Counted from the first letter of the stretch, positions 42,765 to 51,641 are shown. The stretch: 64,000 bases of DNA from Orenia metallireducens (GCF_001693735.1 NZ_LWDV01000008.1:186001-250000); one strand, 5' to 3'. Made by a program: numbers and translations. Notes: generated from the letters alone by a model not told the origin.

Positions 42765-42821
42765 GGGTGAGTGTGAGTTATATTTATTTGATTATTAAAT
42801 TAATCAAATTTACTGACACCC
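42765..42821 (+). promoter_or_regulatory. Second stem-loop between the riboswitch and lysA
   Basis: GGGTG (42765-42769) pairs with CACCC (42817-42821), enclosing TTTGATTA (42787-42794) with TAATCAAA (42801-42808). No T-run. Role unknown; it could be a fragment of an inserted repeat. Confidence 0.42.
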
Positions 42822-42877
42822 ACTTCTTATACTAATAAATATAATAAAATAAGAGTAGTGAGAGAGGAGCGATTAAG

Positions 42878-44191
42878 ATGAAATTACAAGGAACAATGAG
42901 TATCAATCAACAAGGTCAGTTAGAGATTGCAGGTCATAGCTTAATTAAGATAGCCAAAGAGTATGGTAGTCCTTTATATATTTTAGATGAAGCAGAGATT
43001 AGAAATAACTGTCGAGCTTACCGAGAAGCTTTTGAGAAGTGGTATCCTAATTCAATGACACTTTATGCTAGTAAAGCCTTCTTAAGCTTAGCAATGGCAA
43101 GAATTATCGACCAAGAAGGGTTAGGGTTAGATGTAGTATCTGGTGGAGAGTTATATACAGCCTTGAAGGCTGATTTCCCAGCAGATAAGATTTACTTCCA
43201 TGGAAATAATAAGACTAAAGCAGAGATTGAAATGGCTTTAGATGCTAAGATTAATGCTTTTGTAGTAGATAATAGATATGAATTGGATATGTTAAATAGA
43301 ATGGCAGGAGAGAAAGGTATAGTTGCTGATATCTTACTTAGAGTTACCCCAGGAATTGAGGCACATACTCACAGTTATATCCAAACTGGTCAAACCGACT
43401 CTAAATTCGGCTTAGGTATCCAAAATGGATTGGCTTTAGCTGCAATTAAAGAGGCAGTCAATTTAGAGAATGTCAATTTAAAGGGAATCCACTGCCATAT
43501 CGGTTCTCAAATTTTTAAATTAGAGTCCTTTGCTAAAGCAGTAGATGTAATGTTAGAGTTTGTAGAAGAGGTTAAGGAAGAAGCAGGGGTTATTTTAGAA
43601 GAGTTAAATTTAGGTGGAGGAATTGGAATTCCTTATACTGAAGCTGAAGAGAAGCCTGATATTGAAGAGTATGCTAAGATTGTAGCAGGGTCTATCAAGG
43701 CTAAATGTAAAGAACTAGAGATTCCATTACCTAAGGTGATTAATGAGCCAGGTCGTTCAATCATTGCTACAGCAGGTTCTACTCTATATACTGTAGGTTC
43801 TATCAAAGAGATTCCAGGAATCCGTAAGTATGTAGCAGTTAATGGTGGAATGACCGATAATATTAGACCTGCTCTATATGAAGCAAAGTATGAAGCTATC
43901 TTAGTCAATAAAGCAGACCAAGCAGGAGAAGAGGTAGTAACAATCACTGGTAAGTGCTGTGAGTCTGGAGATATCTTAATCAGAGACATTAAGTTACCTA
44001 AAGCAGAGTCTGGTGATTTATTATTAATCTCTTGTACAGGTGCTTATGGTTACTCAATGAGCAGTAATTATAATGCTTTAACTAGACCGGGAGTATTATT
44101 GGTCAGTGAAGATAGTATCGATTGGGTAGTTAAGCCACAAAGCTATGATGACTTAATTGCTAATGATGTAATCCCAGAAAGATTAAAATAA
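42878..44191 (+). CDS. lysA: Diaminopimelate decarboxylase
   Basis: A 437-residue PLP enzyme of the alanine-racemase-like fold that makes L-lysine from meso-diaminopimelate. The PLP lysine is in TLYASKAFLSLA (about 64-66). Further motifs are HCHIGSQIFKLE, LNLGGGIGIPYT (about 244-255), EPGRSIIATAG (about 287-297), GKCCESGDILI (active-site Cys and Glu, about 360-370) and GAYGYSMSSNYN (about 388-399). GAGAGGAGC precedes the ATG. Controlled by the lysine riboswitch upstream. A terminator follows. Confidence 0.96.
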   Translation: MKLQGTMSINQQGQLEIAGHSLIKIAKEYGSPLYILDEAEIRNNCRAYREAFEKWYPNSMTLYASKAFLSLAMARIIDQEGLGLDVVSGGELYTALKADFPADKIYFHGNNKTKAEIEMALDAKINAFVVDNRYELDMLNRMAGEKGIVADILLRVTPGIEAHTHSYIQTGQTDSKFGLGIQNGLALAAIKEAVNLENVNLKGIHCHIGSQIFKLESFAKAVDVMLEFVEEVKEEAGVILEELNLGGGIGIPYTEAEEKPDIEEYAKIVAGSIKAKCKELEIPLPKVINEPGRSIIATAGSTLYTVGSIKEIPGIRKYVAVNGGMTDNIRPALYEAKYEAILVNKADQAGEEVVTITGKCCESGDILIRDIKLPKAESGDLLLISCTGAYGYSMSSNYNALTRPGVLLVSEDSIDWVVKPQSYDDLIANDVIPERLK

Positions 44192-44196
44192 TCTCA

Positions 44197-44238
44197 AATA
44201 AATAAGGGAATAGCCTATAGGCTATTCCCTTATTTATT
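44197..44238. terminator. 42-bp perfect palindromic terminator after lysA
   Basis: Each 21-bp arm reads AATAAATAAGGGAATAGCCTA or its complement; the 3' arm ends TTATTTATTACT. The A/T-rich outer part gives a T-rich end in both directions. Confidence 0.85.
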
Positions 44239-44498
44239 ACTGACAACTCAAAAAAGTGTCGCAATATACCCATTAACCATTATTAAAGTTTAATTAACAT
44301 GATGATTTTATTTGATAAAATACTATTAATAATTCCATAAGTTACTCCTTAATATAGAAGTTTTAAAGGAGGAATAATCAGTATTTTTAGAGAATATAAC
44401 TAATATTAAAACCTATTTTTCGGAAATTTTCTACACAAATATGATAATTTCATTCAAAAAATCACATTACACTCCTAAATTAAAGGAGGAAATAATAG
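44239..44498. other. Spacer before pilB with a solo copy of the 22-bp end motif
   Basis: 44252-44273 (AAAAGTGTCGCAATATACCC, then AT) is the same motif that bounds the composite repeat at 39189-39544. A well-formed ribosome-binding site (AAAGGAGGAATAA, about 44367) has no ORF behind it, perhaps a lost small gene. Confidence 0.5.
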
Positions 44499-46187
44499 AT
44501 GGGATTGAATAAAAAGCGTTTAGGCGATATATTAATAGATGAAAATCTGATAAATGAAGATGATTTACAAGAGGCATTAAAGGAGCAAAAGAGGTCAAAT
44601 AAGAGATTAGGGCAGATATTAGTAGAGTTAGGTTTAGTTACTGAAGAGGAGATCGCACTATCCTTAAATCATCAGTTAGGTATCCTTTTACTAACAGAGA
44701 GTGATAAAGAGAGTATCAAAGATGAGATAATTAGTATCTTAGATGAAGAGTATATTAGAGAGAATAGAGTCTTTCCAATTAGAAGAGAAGGGAAGATGTT
44801 GATCTTGGCTATGGAGAACCCTCAAAATATTGTAGCCATAGATGAGATAGAGGAGAAGACGAATTTAGAGGTAATGCCTCGGATCACTACTCCTAGTAAT
44901 ATAGATAGCTTAATTGAGAATTATTTAGGAGAGAGGAAGCTAGAAGATTTTATTGATAGTATCGATGAGATTGCCTTTGAACAGGTGGTTGAAGATGAGG
45001 ATATAGATCAGAGTCTCTTGCAGGAGCAGTTAGAGGAAACACCTATTATCAAGACCGTTAATCAAATAATCGTTACAGGGATTCGTCATAAAGCCAGTGA
45101 TATCCATATCGAACCCATGGAGACAGGAACAAGGGTTAGGTATAGAATTGATGGTGTCTTACACACAGAAATGATCTTCCGCCAGAATATCCATATGGCT
45201 TTGGTATCTAGAATCAAGGTTATGAGTGGGCTTGATATAGCTGAGAGGAGAAAGGCTCAAGATGGAAGGATAAATATTGAGTTTGCAAATATAAAAGCAG
45301 ATTTAAGAATCTCGATCTTACCTTCTGTCTTAGGTGAAAAGGTTGTAATTAGAATCTTTGATAAGACCAATCTAAAATTAAACTTCAATTCAATCGGTTT
45401 CTCTACAGAGAATTTGAAAAAGTTCAAAGAGCTAATCAAAAAGCCCAATGGGATGATATTATTGACAGGGCCTACTGGCAGTGGAAAGACAACTACTTTA
45501 TATACAGCTTTAAATTATCTAAATGAAGATACTAAGAACATCCTGACCATTGAAGATCCTGTTGAGTATCAGATTCAAGGGATTACCCAGACCCCTGTTA
45601 ATCCTAAAAAGGATATGACCTTTGCTAGAGTATTACGAATTTTCTTAAGACAAGACCCAGATATCATCATGGTAGGGGAGATAAGGGATAAAGAGACTGC
45701 TGAAACTGCAATTCAGGCTGCCCTAACAGGGCATTTAGTATTGAGTACTCTCCATACCAATAGTGCTGCAGGAGCAATTAACCGTTTAATCAATATGGGA
45801 GTAGAGCCCTTTTTGATTGCTGATGCTGTAATAGGGGTTGTTGCCCAGAGATTAGTTAGAAAGCTATGCCCTCAATGTAGTAGTAATACTGATATTACAG
45901 AATATCAGCTTGTTAAAGATTATTTAAGCGATAATTTCACAGCAATGGCAGCTGAGGGTTGTGATTTCTGTAATAATATTGGCTATAAAGGGAGGACTGC
46001 TGTCCATGAACTACTAGAGGTTACTCCCAAAATCAAGGAAGCTATCGTCGATAAGAGCCCTTCAGCTAAGATTGAGGAGATTGCAATTGAAGAAGGAATG
46101 GTTAGTTTATTTAAAGATGGACTGGATAAGGTGAATCAAGGGATAACTAGTATTGAAGAGGTATTGAGAGTAGCTGATATCAGTTAG
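44499..46187 (+). CDS. pilB: Type IV pilus assembly ATPase PilB (GspE family)
   Basis: A 562-residue secretion ATPase that powers pilus extension. The N-terminal MshEN/GspE-N module is about 1-150 (RLGDILIDENLINEDDLQEA, LGQILVELGLVTEEEI). The ATPase core has Walker A GPTGSGKTTTLY (about 324-335), an Asp box NILTIEDPVEYQIQGI, and the Walker B/His region DPDIIMVGEIRDKETAE and GHLVLSTLHTNSAAGAI. A zinc site follows (LCPQCSS, about 459-465, and CDFCNN). Lys-Glu-rich end GITSIEEVLRVADIS is typical. AAAGGAGG precedes the ATG. First gene of an 11-gene pilus cluster. Confidence 0.94.
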   Translation: MGLNKKRLGDILIDENLINEDDLQEALKEQKRSNKRLGQILVELGLVTEEEIALSLNHQLGILLLTESDKESIKDEIISILDEEYIRENRVFPIRREGKMLILAMENPQNIVAIDEIEEKTNLEVMPRITTPSNIDSLIENYLGERKLEDFIDSIDEIAFEQVVEDEDIDQSLLQEQLEETPIIKTVNQIIVTGIRHKASDIHIEPMETGTRVRYRIDGVLHTEMIFRQNIHMALVSRIKVMSGLDIAERRKAQDGRINIEFANIKADLRISILPSVLGEKVVIRIFDKTNLKLNFNSIGFSTENLKKFKELIKKPNGMILLTGPTGSGKTTTLYTALNYLNEDTKNILTIEDPVEYQIQGITQTPVNPKKDMTFARVLRIFLRQDPDIIMVGEIRDKETAETAIQAALTGHLVLSTLHTNSAAGAINRLINMGVEPFLIADAVIGVVAQRLVRKLCPQCSSNTDITEYQLVKDYLSDNFTAMAAEGCDFCNNIGYKGRTAVHELLEVTPKIKEAIVDKSPSAKIEEIAIEEGMVSLFKDGLDKVNQGITSIEEVLRVADIS

Positions 46188-46189
46188 TG

Positions 46190-46231
46190 ATAGTGTACAA
46201 TTTACAGTGTACTGTACAATTGACAATTGAA
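46190..46231. repeat. 7-bp-period array (AACTGTM type)
   Basis: GATAGTGTACAATTTACAGT, GTACTGTACAATTGACAATT: 7-bp steps of the reverse AACTGTM unit, with an internal orientation switch near 46209. Confidence 0.72.
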
Positions 46232-46330
46232 ATTATAAAAATCTATAACTGATTATTATTTAACTAACCTTTCAAGATTTTTGTATCCAATTTTAATTGT
46301 TAAATTGTTTTAAGAGAGGGGTAACATAAA

Positions 46331-47563
46331 GTGGATAAAAAGTTTCAATATCAAGCCCGGGACTCATCTGGTAGGAAGAAGTCAGGGCAGATTGGAGCCC
46401 AATCGAAGCAGGAGGCGGTCACCAAATTGAAGGCTATGGGGTTATTAGTGCTGAGTTTGGATGAGGAAAAGAAAGGGTTTAGCTTGAGAGGGTATCTAGA
46501 TAAATTGAACTCTATTGAGATTTTACCAGCTAAAGTAGGTTTGAAGGATAAGTATATCTTCTGCCGTCAGCTCTCATCTATGCTCAGTTCAGGAATACCA
46601 ATAGTCAATGGTTTGCAGTCACTAGCAAAGCAGGTGGAGAACAAGACTCTAAAAGGTGCTGTTAAGGATATTGCAATAGAGATTGAGAAGGGGAGGAGCT
46701 TCTCGGCTGCTTTAAAGCAGTCTCCTAATATATTCTCTAATTATTTTATTAAGCTGGTAGAAGTTGGAGAGACAGGGGGCTTCTTAGATGAAACCTTGAT
46801 GAACTTGGCAAATTATTTTAAGGATCAAAATGAGAAGAGAAAAGAGATTATCTCAAATATCAGCTACCCTATGATTACTATGGGTTCTTCTGTAATCGTA
46901 TTAATTTTGATGATGGTTAAAGTCTTGCCTAACTTTATGAAGACCTTTGAGAAGTTGAATGTAGAGCTACCTTTGCCCACTAAGATTTTATTGAGAGTTA
47001 GTAATTTTATGAGTAGTTATTGGTGGCTATTACTAATAGGTCTAATTGCTATATTATTATCACTCTATTATTATTATCAGACCGATAAAGGAAGGTACTA
47101 TATCGATAATCTATTACTAAAAGTACCAGTTTTAAAGGACTTTATCTTAGAGAATTCATTGATTATCTTTGCTAAAAATCTAAGTCTTCTCGAAAGAAGT
47201 GGGATTCCCTTCCTACAGGGGATGGAGATAGTCAACCAGAATATAACTAATAGAGCTATCCAACAGAAACTAGATAAGGCTAGGTTGAAGATAAAGGATG
47301 GCTTCAATATCACTACAGCTCTCAAGCAACAGGATATCTTCCCAGATATTGCTTTACAGATGATACAGACTGCTGAGAATACAGGGAGTTTAGAGGAGAA
47401 GCTTAAGGATATTGTAGATTTCTATCAAGAGGAGGTAGAAGAGAAGTTTGCTAGAATAGTTGCTTTATTAGAGCCTAGTTTAATTATCTTCCTAACCTTT
47501 GGGATTGGAGGAATTGTAGCTTCAGTCATCTTGCCAATCTTTAAGATGTCACAAGGGTACTAA
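46331..47563 (+). CDS. pilC: Type IV pilus inner-membrane platform protein PilC (GspF family)
   Basis: A 410-residue polytopic protein with two T2SSF domains (about 75-197 and 278-400). Each ends in membrane helices: SYPMITMGSSVIVLILMMVK, YWWLLLIGLIAILLSLYYYY and LLEPSLIIFLTFGIGGIVAS. The repeats show FCRQLSSMLSSGIPIVNGLQ and FAKNLSLLERSGIPFLQGME. It starts at GTG 46331 behind AGAGGGGTAAC. It works with PilB to assemble pilin subunits. Confidence 0.93.
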   Translation: MDKKFQYQARDSSGRKKSGQIGAQSKQEAVTKLKAMGLLVLSLDEEKKGFSLRGYLDKLNSIEILPAKVGLKDKYIFCRQLSSMLSSGIPIVNGLQSLAKQVENKTLKGAVKDIAIEIEKGRSFSAALKQSPNIFSNYFIKLVEVGETGGFLDETLMNLANYFKDQNEKRKEIISNISYPMITMGSSVIVLILMMVKVLPNFMKTFEKLNVELPLPTKILLRVSNFMSSYWWLLLIGLIAILLSLYYYYQTDKGRYYIDNLLLKVPVLKDFILENSLIIFAKNLSLLERSGIPFLQGMEIVNQNITNRAIQQKLDKARLKIKDGFNITTALKQQDIFPDIALQMIQTAENTGSLEEKLKDIVDFYQEEVEEKFARIVALLEPSLIIFLTFGIGGIVASVILPIFKMSQGY

Positions 47564-47600
47564 TTCAGTGTACAGTGTATAGTTGACAGTGAACAGTTAA
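47564..47600. repeat. 7-bp-period array (AACTGTM type)
   Basis: TTCAGTGTACAGTGTATAGT, TGACAGTGAACAGTTAAAG: reverse-orientation units at 7-bp steps between pilC and the pilin gene. Confidence 0.75.
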
Positions 47601-47691
47601 AGTCAAGTGATATTAAATAATAAATTAATATGAGTGTAGACTGTTATTACAGTTTATCATATAAATTAATATAAAATTAGGAGGAATAAGT

Positions 47692-48135
47692 ATGTTTAAG
47701 AAATTAATCAGAAATCAAGAAGGGTTTACTCTACTAGAGTTAATCGTAGTAGTAGCAGTAATTGGTATCTTAGCTGCAATTATCGTACCACAGGTTAGTG
47801 AGATTCAAGATGATGCGCATGAAAAGAGTGTGAGAGCAAGTTTAGCAAATATTCAGACTAGACTAGAACAGTATAAATTAAGTGAAGATGAAGGTGATGG
47901 AAGTTATCCTGCTGCAGGTACATGGACTAGTGATTTAGGTATTGATGGAACAGATTATACTTATGTAGATGATGATGAAGATAATACTAATAAGCAATCC
48001 AAATATACAGTTCATTATGCTATTAATTTAGATGATGATAGTGACGATGAATATCTTTATGTTGATAGTTCTCAATCTGGAGTACAGGACACTTTAGGTG
48101 AAACCGACGAAACTACAGCACCTTCATTACCATAA
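47692..48135 (+). CDS. Type IV major pilin-like protein
   Basis: A 147-residue prepilin. The leader ends in Gly before a class III signal: NQEGFTLLELIVVVAVIGIL (cleavage between Gly13 and Phe14; Glu at mature position 5). The mature protein is ~134 residues and very acidic in its second half (TYVDDDEDNTNKQ, NLDDDSDDEYLYVD), fitting a halophile or a calcium-binding GspG-like pseudopilin. AGGAGG lies 8-9 nt before the ATG. A strong stem-loop follows, which would protect this mRNA. I call it the major pilin because of that and its position. Confidence 0.87.
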   Translation: MFKKLIRNQEGFTLLELIVVVAVIGILAAIIVPQVSEIQDDAHEKSVRASLANIQTRLEQYKLSEDEGDGSYPAAGTWTSDLGIDGTDYTYVDDDEDNTNKQSKYTVHYAINLDDDSDDEYLYVDSSQSGVQDTLGETDETTAPSLP

Positions 48136-48146
48136 CCGTTGCTTTA

Positions 48147-48180
48147 TAGAACAATGGGCAATATATTGCCCATTGTTCTA
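48147..48180. promoter_or_regulatory. 34-bp perfect palindromic stem-loop without T-run
   Basis: Arms TAGAACAATGGGCAATA and complement. The absence of a T-run suggests a 3' mRNA-stabilising or partial-termination structure that could raise pilin yield over the downstream genes. Confidence 0.68.
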
Positions 48181-48232
48181 CCTAAATCAAGTACAGTCTA
48201 TAATGTAAAGTTTATAGTTATAAGTTAATCTC

Positions 48233-48263
48233 ATAACTGTAAACTGTACATTGTAAATTGTAA
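48233..48263. repeat. 7-bp-period array (AACTGTM type)
   Basis: ATAACTGT AAACTGT ACATTGT AAATTGT AAATTAA, between the pilin stem-loop and the first minor pilin gene. Confidence 0.78.
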
Positions 48264-48285
48264 ATTAAATAAGTGTGGTGATTTG

Positions 48286-48699
48286 ATGAAGCTACAGCAA
48301 GAGGAAGCAGCCTTTACCTTAATTGAAGTGGTTTTAGCTACGGCTCTTTTAGGAATCGTAGCAGTAGCCTTCAGTAGCTATTGGACTACCAGTAGCCAAG
48401 CCTTAGAGGATATCCATCTCAGGACTGTAGCTCGGGAGCTTGCTAAGAACTCCTTAGAGGTCTTAAGGGCAGAGGGTGATTCTTTAGAGGAAGGTGATGA
48501 TTTTACTACTTCCTTGAATAATATGGCTAGTCAACAGAGTGAAGATATAAGAATAGATAATATAGACTTTAGTAGAGAAATAACTATAGAGGACGTGGAA
48601 GAGGGATTGAAGAAGGTAATGATAGAGGTTAGCTGGTATGAGGGTGAGCAGAGCTTTAAGCTGACTACCTTGCTGGCAGATAGGAGAAGGTTAGATTGA
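48286..48699 (+). CDS. Minor prepilin (PilV/GspI-like)
   Basis: A 137-residue protein whose N-terminus EEAAFTLIEVVLATALLGIV is a class III prepilin signal, with Ala instead of Gly at -1. Glu sits at mature position 5. The rest (ARELAKNSLEVLRAEGDS, VSWYEGEQSFKLTTLLADRR) fits a GspI/PilV-type minor pilin. I chose ATG 48286; the in-frame TTG at 48283 is adjacent and less likely. GTGGTG is the only ribosome-binding site. Confidence 0.77.
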   Translation: MKLQQEEAAFTLIEVVLATALLGIVAVAFSSYWTTSSQALEDIHLRTVARELAKNSLEVLRAEGDSLEEGDDFTTSLNNMASQQSEDIRIDNIDFSREITIEDVEEGLKKVMIEVSWYEGEQSFKLTTLLADRRRLD

Positions 48700-48722
48700 T
48701 ATAGAGCTTTGAGGTGAGAAGA

Positions 48723-49244
48723 TTGTTAAAGATAGAGGATATTAGGGTTAGCTATGAGTCAGGATTTACCTTATTAGAAGTGGTAGTTGTGATTGGCTTA
48801 ATTGCTTTAATCTCTACTTCTTTGGGAAGTTTGATAGTTAGCCAGTTTGAGATGTTCAATTTTAATACTAAGCAGAGTGAGTTGAATGAGCAGATGGGAT
48901 TAATCATTAGCAATTTTGAAAAGGATATAGATCGAGCTACAGTAGTATCTATTGAAGATTCTAAAATACTAACTTTGAAGCTAGATATAGACTTAGATGA
49001 AGATATAGATAAAATAGTTAAATATGAACAAGAAGGTACTAAACTAAATAAAACTGTTTATGATGACAATCAGATTGATACTATAAATGAGAATTATACA
49101 ATTACTGATATGCTTCAAGATATAAATTTCACTAAAAATCAGAACAAATTGACTATTGATATTGAATTAAAGAATGAACATATGATTAGAAAATTAAATA
49201 AGGAATATTATTTATCTGAATACTCTTATATTAAATATGAATAA
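48723..49244 (+). CDS. Minor prepilin (PilW/GspJ-like)
   Basis: A 173-residue prepilin-like protein. YESGFTLLEVVVVIGLIALI (about 10-29) gives a Gly/Phe cleavage site and Glu at mature position 5. The soluble part resembles GspJ/PilW in size (QFEMFNFNTKQSELNEQMGL, NFEKDIDRATVVSIEDSKIL). I chose TTG 48723 because GAGGTGA (48711-48717) then sits upstream; the GTG at 48714 lies inside that site. Confidence 0.75.
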   Translation: MLKIEDIRVSYESGFTLLEVVVVIGLIALISTSLGSLIVSQFEMFNFNTKQSELNEQMGLIISNFEKDIDRATVVSIEDSKILTLKLDIDLDEDIDKIVKYEQEGTKLNKTVYDDNQIDTINENYTITDMLQDINFTKNQNKLTIDIELKNEHMIRKLNKEYYLSEYSYIKYE

Positions 49245-49286
49245 TGCTTAATTAAAAGATTTAGAAGAATAGTGGTGATTTTATAA

Positions 49287-50177
49287 ATGATTTATAATCA
49301 ATTTAAGCAAGAAGAAGGTTCAACTTTATTGTTGGTCTTGATACTTATGACTGTAGCTATCACTCTAATTACCACTATGAATAATATTATTTATAGCAGT
49401 GTTAATCAAATTAAAAGAGAAGAAAAGATAGAAAAAGCAAAATTATTAGCGGAAGGTGGTTTAGAAGTAGCTCTAATTAACTATAAGAATAGTATTATTA
49501 TAGATGAGCCACAGAGTTTAGGTGAAGGAAAATATAGAATAGATGAAGCTAGGATGATTGATGGTTATTTGGTAATTAAGAGCACTGGAATAATAGATAA
49601 TATTACTCGAAGTGTGCGAATTAAGAAAAAATTAAATATATATTTTGACGGACAAAATGATTATAAAACAATACCTTATCGCAGTGATTTTGATATAAGT
49701 GATAGTATTACTATTGAAGCATGGATTAAAATTGACGAAAATGCTAATTTACCGATTACTATAGTAAGTAGAAAAGATATCTTTAAAGTTTATATAGACA
49801 AAAATTCTAAACTTGCTATAGACATATATACTAAGAATAATGGTGGAGTTCAGACAGTAAGAACCTCCAAACTTGATTTATCTGAGTGGACTCATATTGC
49901 CTTTGTATATGATAGTCAAGCAGAGAGCAGAAATGGAAAATACCAAATTTATATAAATACTATTAAAGAAAAGAGTGCAAGTAATCTTCATAACTTTCTA
50001 CCTACTCCAGAAAATGAATTAGTAATTGGAGCGGACTCTAATTATAATGAAAAATGGCATGGTTATATTAAAGATTTAAGAATTTGGAATAAAGCTAGAA
50101 CTCAAGGGGAGATAGCCGATAATAAAGATAAACATTTGACAACATCTGAACCATGGTTAGTATTTATTTATCCATAA
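49287..50177 (+). CDS. Minor pilin fused to a LamG-like domain
   Basis: A 296-residue protein. The N-terminus (EEGSTLLLVLILMTVAITLI) resembles the PilX/GspK-type minor pilin start; the Glu at mature position 5 is absent, as in GspK-type subunits. Residues about 115-285 form a concanavalin A-like/LamG domain: YFDGQNDYKTIPYRSDFDIS, then SITIEAWIKID, LDLSEWTHIAFVYDS and WHGYIKDLRIWNKARTQGEI. LamG domains bind sugars or proteins, so this subunit could place an adhesin at the pilus tip; that role is inference. It ends the pilin genes 42 nt before pilM. Confidence 0.8.
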   Translation: MIYNQFKQEEGSTLLLVLILMTVAITLITTMNNIIYSSVNQIKREEKIEKAKLLAEGGLEVALINYKNSIIIDEPQSLGEGKYRIDEARMIDGYLVIKSTGIIDNITRSVRIKKKLNIYFDGQNDYKTIPYRSDFDISDSITIEAWIKIDENANLPITIVSRKDIFKVYIDKNSKLAIDIYTKNNGGVQTVRTSKLDLSEWTHIAFVYDSQAESRNGKYQIYINTIKEKSASNLHNFLPTPENELVIGADSNYNEKWHGYIKDLRIWNKARTQGEIADNKDKHLTTSEPWLVFIYP

Positions 50178-50219
50178 ATTGATAAATGAAATAAATAGTA
50201 TAAATTTGGAGGTGATAGT

Positions 50220-51083
50220 TTGTTCAACATCTTTAAAAGTAAAGGAAGATTAGGGATAGAAATCAGTAACTTTATTAAGATAGCTGAATTTAAAGAAAGA
50301 GAATTTAAGACTGGAGAATATAATCAATTGACTATAGAAGAGTTAAGAGAATTTAGCTCTAAAGATGTCATCACTTCCCTAAGTACTAATAATATTAGGT
50401 TAAAATTTATCAAAATACCTGATGACTTATCAATCAAAGAGACTGCACAGCTGGTAGAGCTTGAGTTTGCTGATGAAAATTTAGTTATCCAGCATGAGGT
50501 GGTAGACTCTTTACAAGAGAAGTATGTGATAGGATATGGGGTTGAGAAGTCTTTAATTAAAGAACGTTTTGAGCAGCTAAAAGCTCTAAAGCTAAAGCCT
50601 AAAGTTATTGAAACAGAATTTCATGCCAATATCAGATTCTTATATAGCCAATACCCTAATTTGAGTGAGACAGTTTCTTTGATAGATATTGGAGATCAAA
50701 ATACTGATTTGATTATTGCTCAGGAAGGAAGATTAATCTTTTTGAGGAATTTTGAGTTTGCAGGAAGGCATATTACTGAAAAGTTGGCTACTATTAATAA
50801 GATCTCCTTTGAGCAAGCAGAACTCTATAAGAAACAAGGGGTTAGCAAGGAAGAGTTGAGGATAATCTTAGAGGAATTAAGGAGTCAAATCTATCAATCA
50901 ATAGATTATTTTCAATCAGAGTATAAAGTAAGGGTGGCTAAGATATTCTTGACTGGAGGTAGTAGTGATTTTAAAGGATTACAGAATTATTTAGAGGATC
51001 AAATTGGAATAGAGACTATCAAATTAGAGGATAATCTATATTCTGTAGCAAAGGGGCTGGCTTTAAGAGAAGAGGTTAGATAA
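50220..51083 (+). CDS. pilM: Type IV pilus assembly protein PilM
   Basis: A 287-residue actin-like (ASKHA/FtsA-fold) cytoplasmic protein that links the PilN-PilO pair to the motor. The ATP-site segments ETVSLIDIGDQNTDLIIAQE (about 149-168) and KIFLTGGSSDFKGLQNYLED (about 240-259) are clear. It is shorter than many PilM proteins (~350). It starts at TTG 50220, 6-7 nt after GGAGGTG. Confidence 0.83.
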   Translation: MFNIFKSKGRLGIEISNFIKIAEFKEREFKTGEYNQLTIEELREFSSKDVITSLSTNNIRLKFIKIPDDLSIKETAQLVELEFADENLVIQHEVVDSLQEKYVIGYGVEKSLIKERFEQLKALKLKPKVIETEFHANIRFLYSQYPNLSETVSLIDIGDQNTDLIIAQEGRLIFLRNFEFAGRHITEKLATINKISFEQAELYKKQGVSKEELRIILEELRSQIYQSIDYFQSEYKVRVAKIFLTGGSSDFKGLQNYLEDQIGIETIKLEDNLYSVAKGLALREEVR

Positions 51084-51114
51084 AAGTAGTTTACTTCATT
51101 AAGGGGTGTTTTCT

Positions 51115-51639
51115 ATGGTTAATTTCTTAACTGATGAATTTTTTATGAAGGAGAGGTTTTATAATCTGTTATTTGTAGTTGTTTTATTAGTTATAAGTTT
51201 AATTGCTTTTACAAGTCATATATATTTAAATCTATATTTAGAGAATAAAGAGTTAGAATTGAAGCAAGAAGTTATAAGAGCAGAGCTATCAAAATTAGGC
51301 ACTAATCTGCTTAAAGTAGAAGATTTAAAGGATAAAAGAAGGAATATAAAAGATAAATTAAATGAAAATAATAGATTTTTGGCAAAGATGGTCTCTACTA
51401 CTACTATCTTTGAAGAACTTAATTTGTTATACTCTGAACAATTATATCTACAGAACTTTCAGTTAAATAATAATGATTTCCAACTCTTAGGGGTTACTAC
51501 TGAGATGAGATACTTAAAGCAATTAAACCAGAGCTTAAAATCTTCTGATTTTTTCGATGAGTTCTATTTAGAAGAGGTTGATAAATTAGATAATAGAATT
51601 GAATTTAAGATAAGGGGTATCTTCCAGAAAGGAGCTTAG
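51115..51639 (+). CDS. pilN: PilN-like pilus assembly protein
   Basis: A 174-residue bitopic protein: a short N-terminal cytoplasmic stretch (VNFLTDEFFMKERFY), one helix (NLLFVVVLLVISLIAFTSHI, about 17-36), then a coiled coil and a small periplasmic domain. This is the PilN plan; the conserved N-terminal NLLP-type PilM-binding motif is only partly recognisable. I chose ATG 51115, after AAGGGGTG; the GTG at 51106 overlaps that site. Assignment rests largely on position between pilM and pilO. Confidence 0.75.
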   Translation: MVNFLTDEFFMKERFYNLLFVVVLLVISLIAFTSHIYLNLYLENKELELKQEVIRAELSKLGTNLLKVEDLKDKRRNIKDKLNENNRFLAKMVSTTTIFEELNLLYSEQLYLQNFQLNNNDFQLLGVTTEMRYLKQLNQSLKSSDFFDEFYLEEVDKLDNRIEFKIRGIFQKGA

Positions 51640-51641
51640 AA

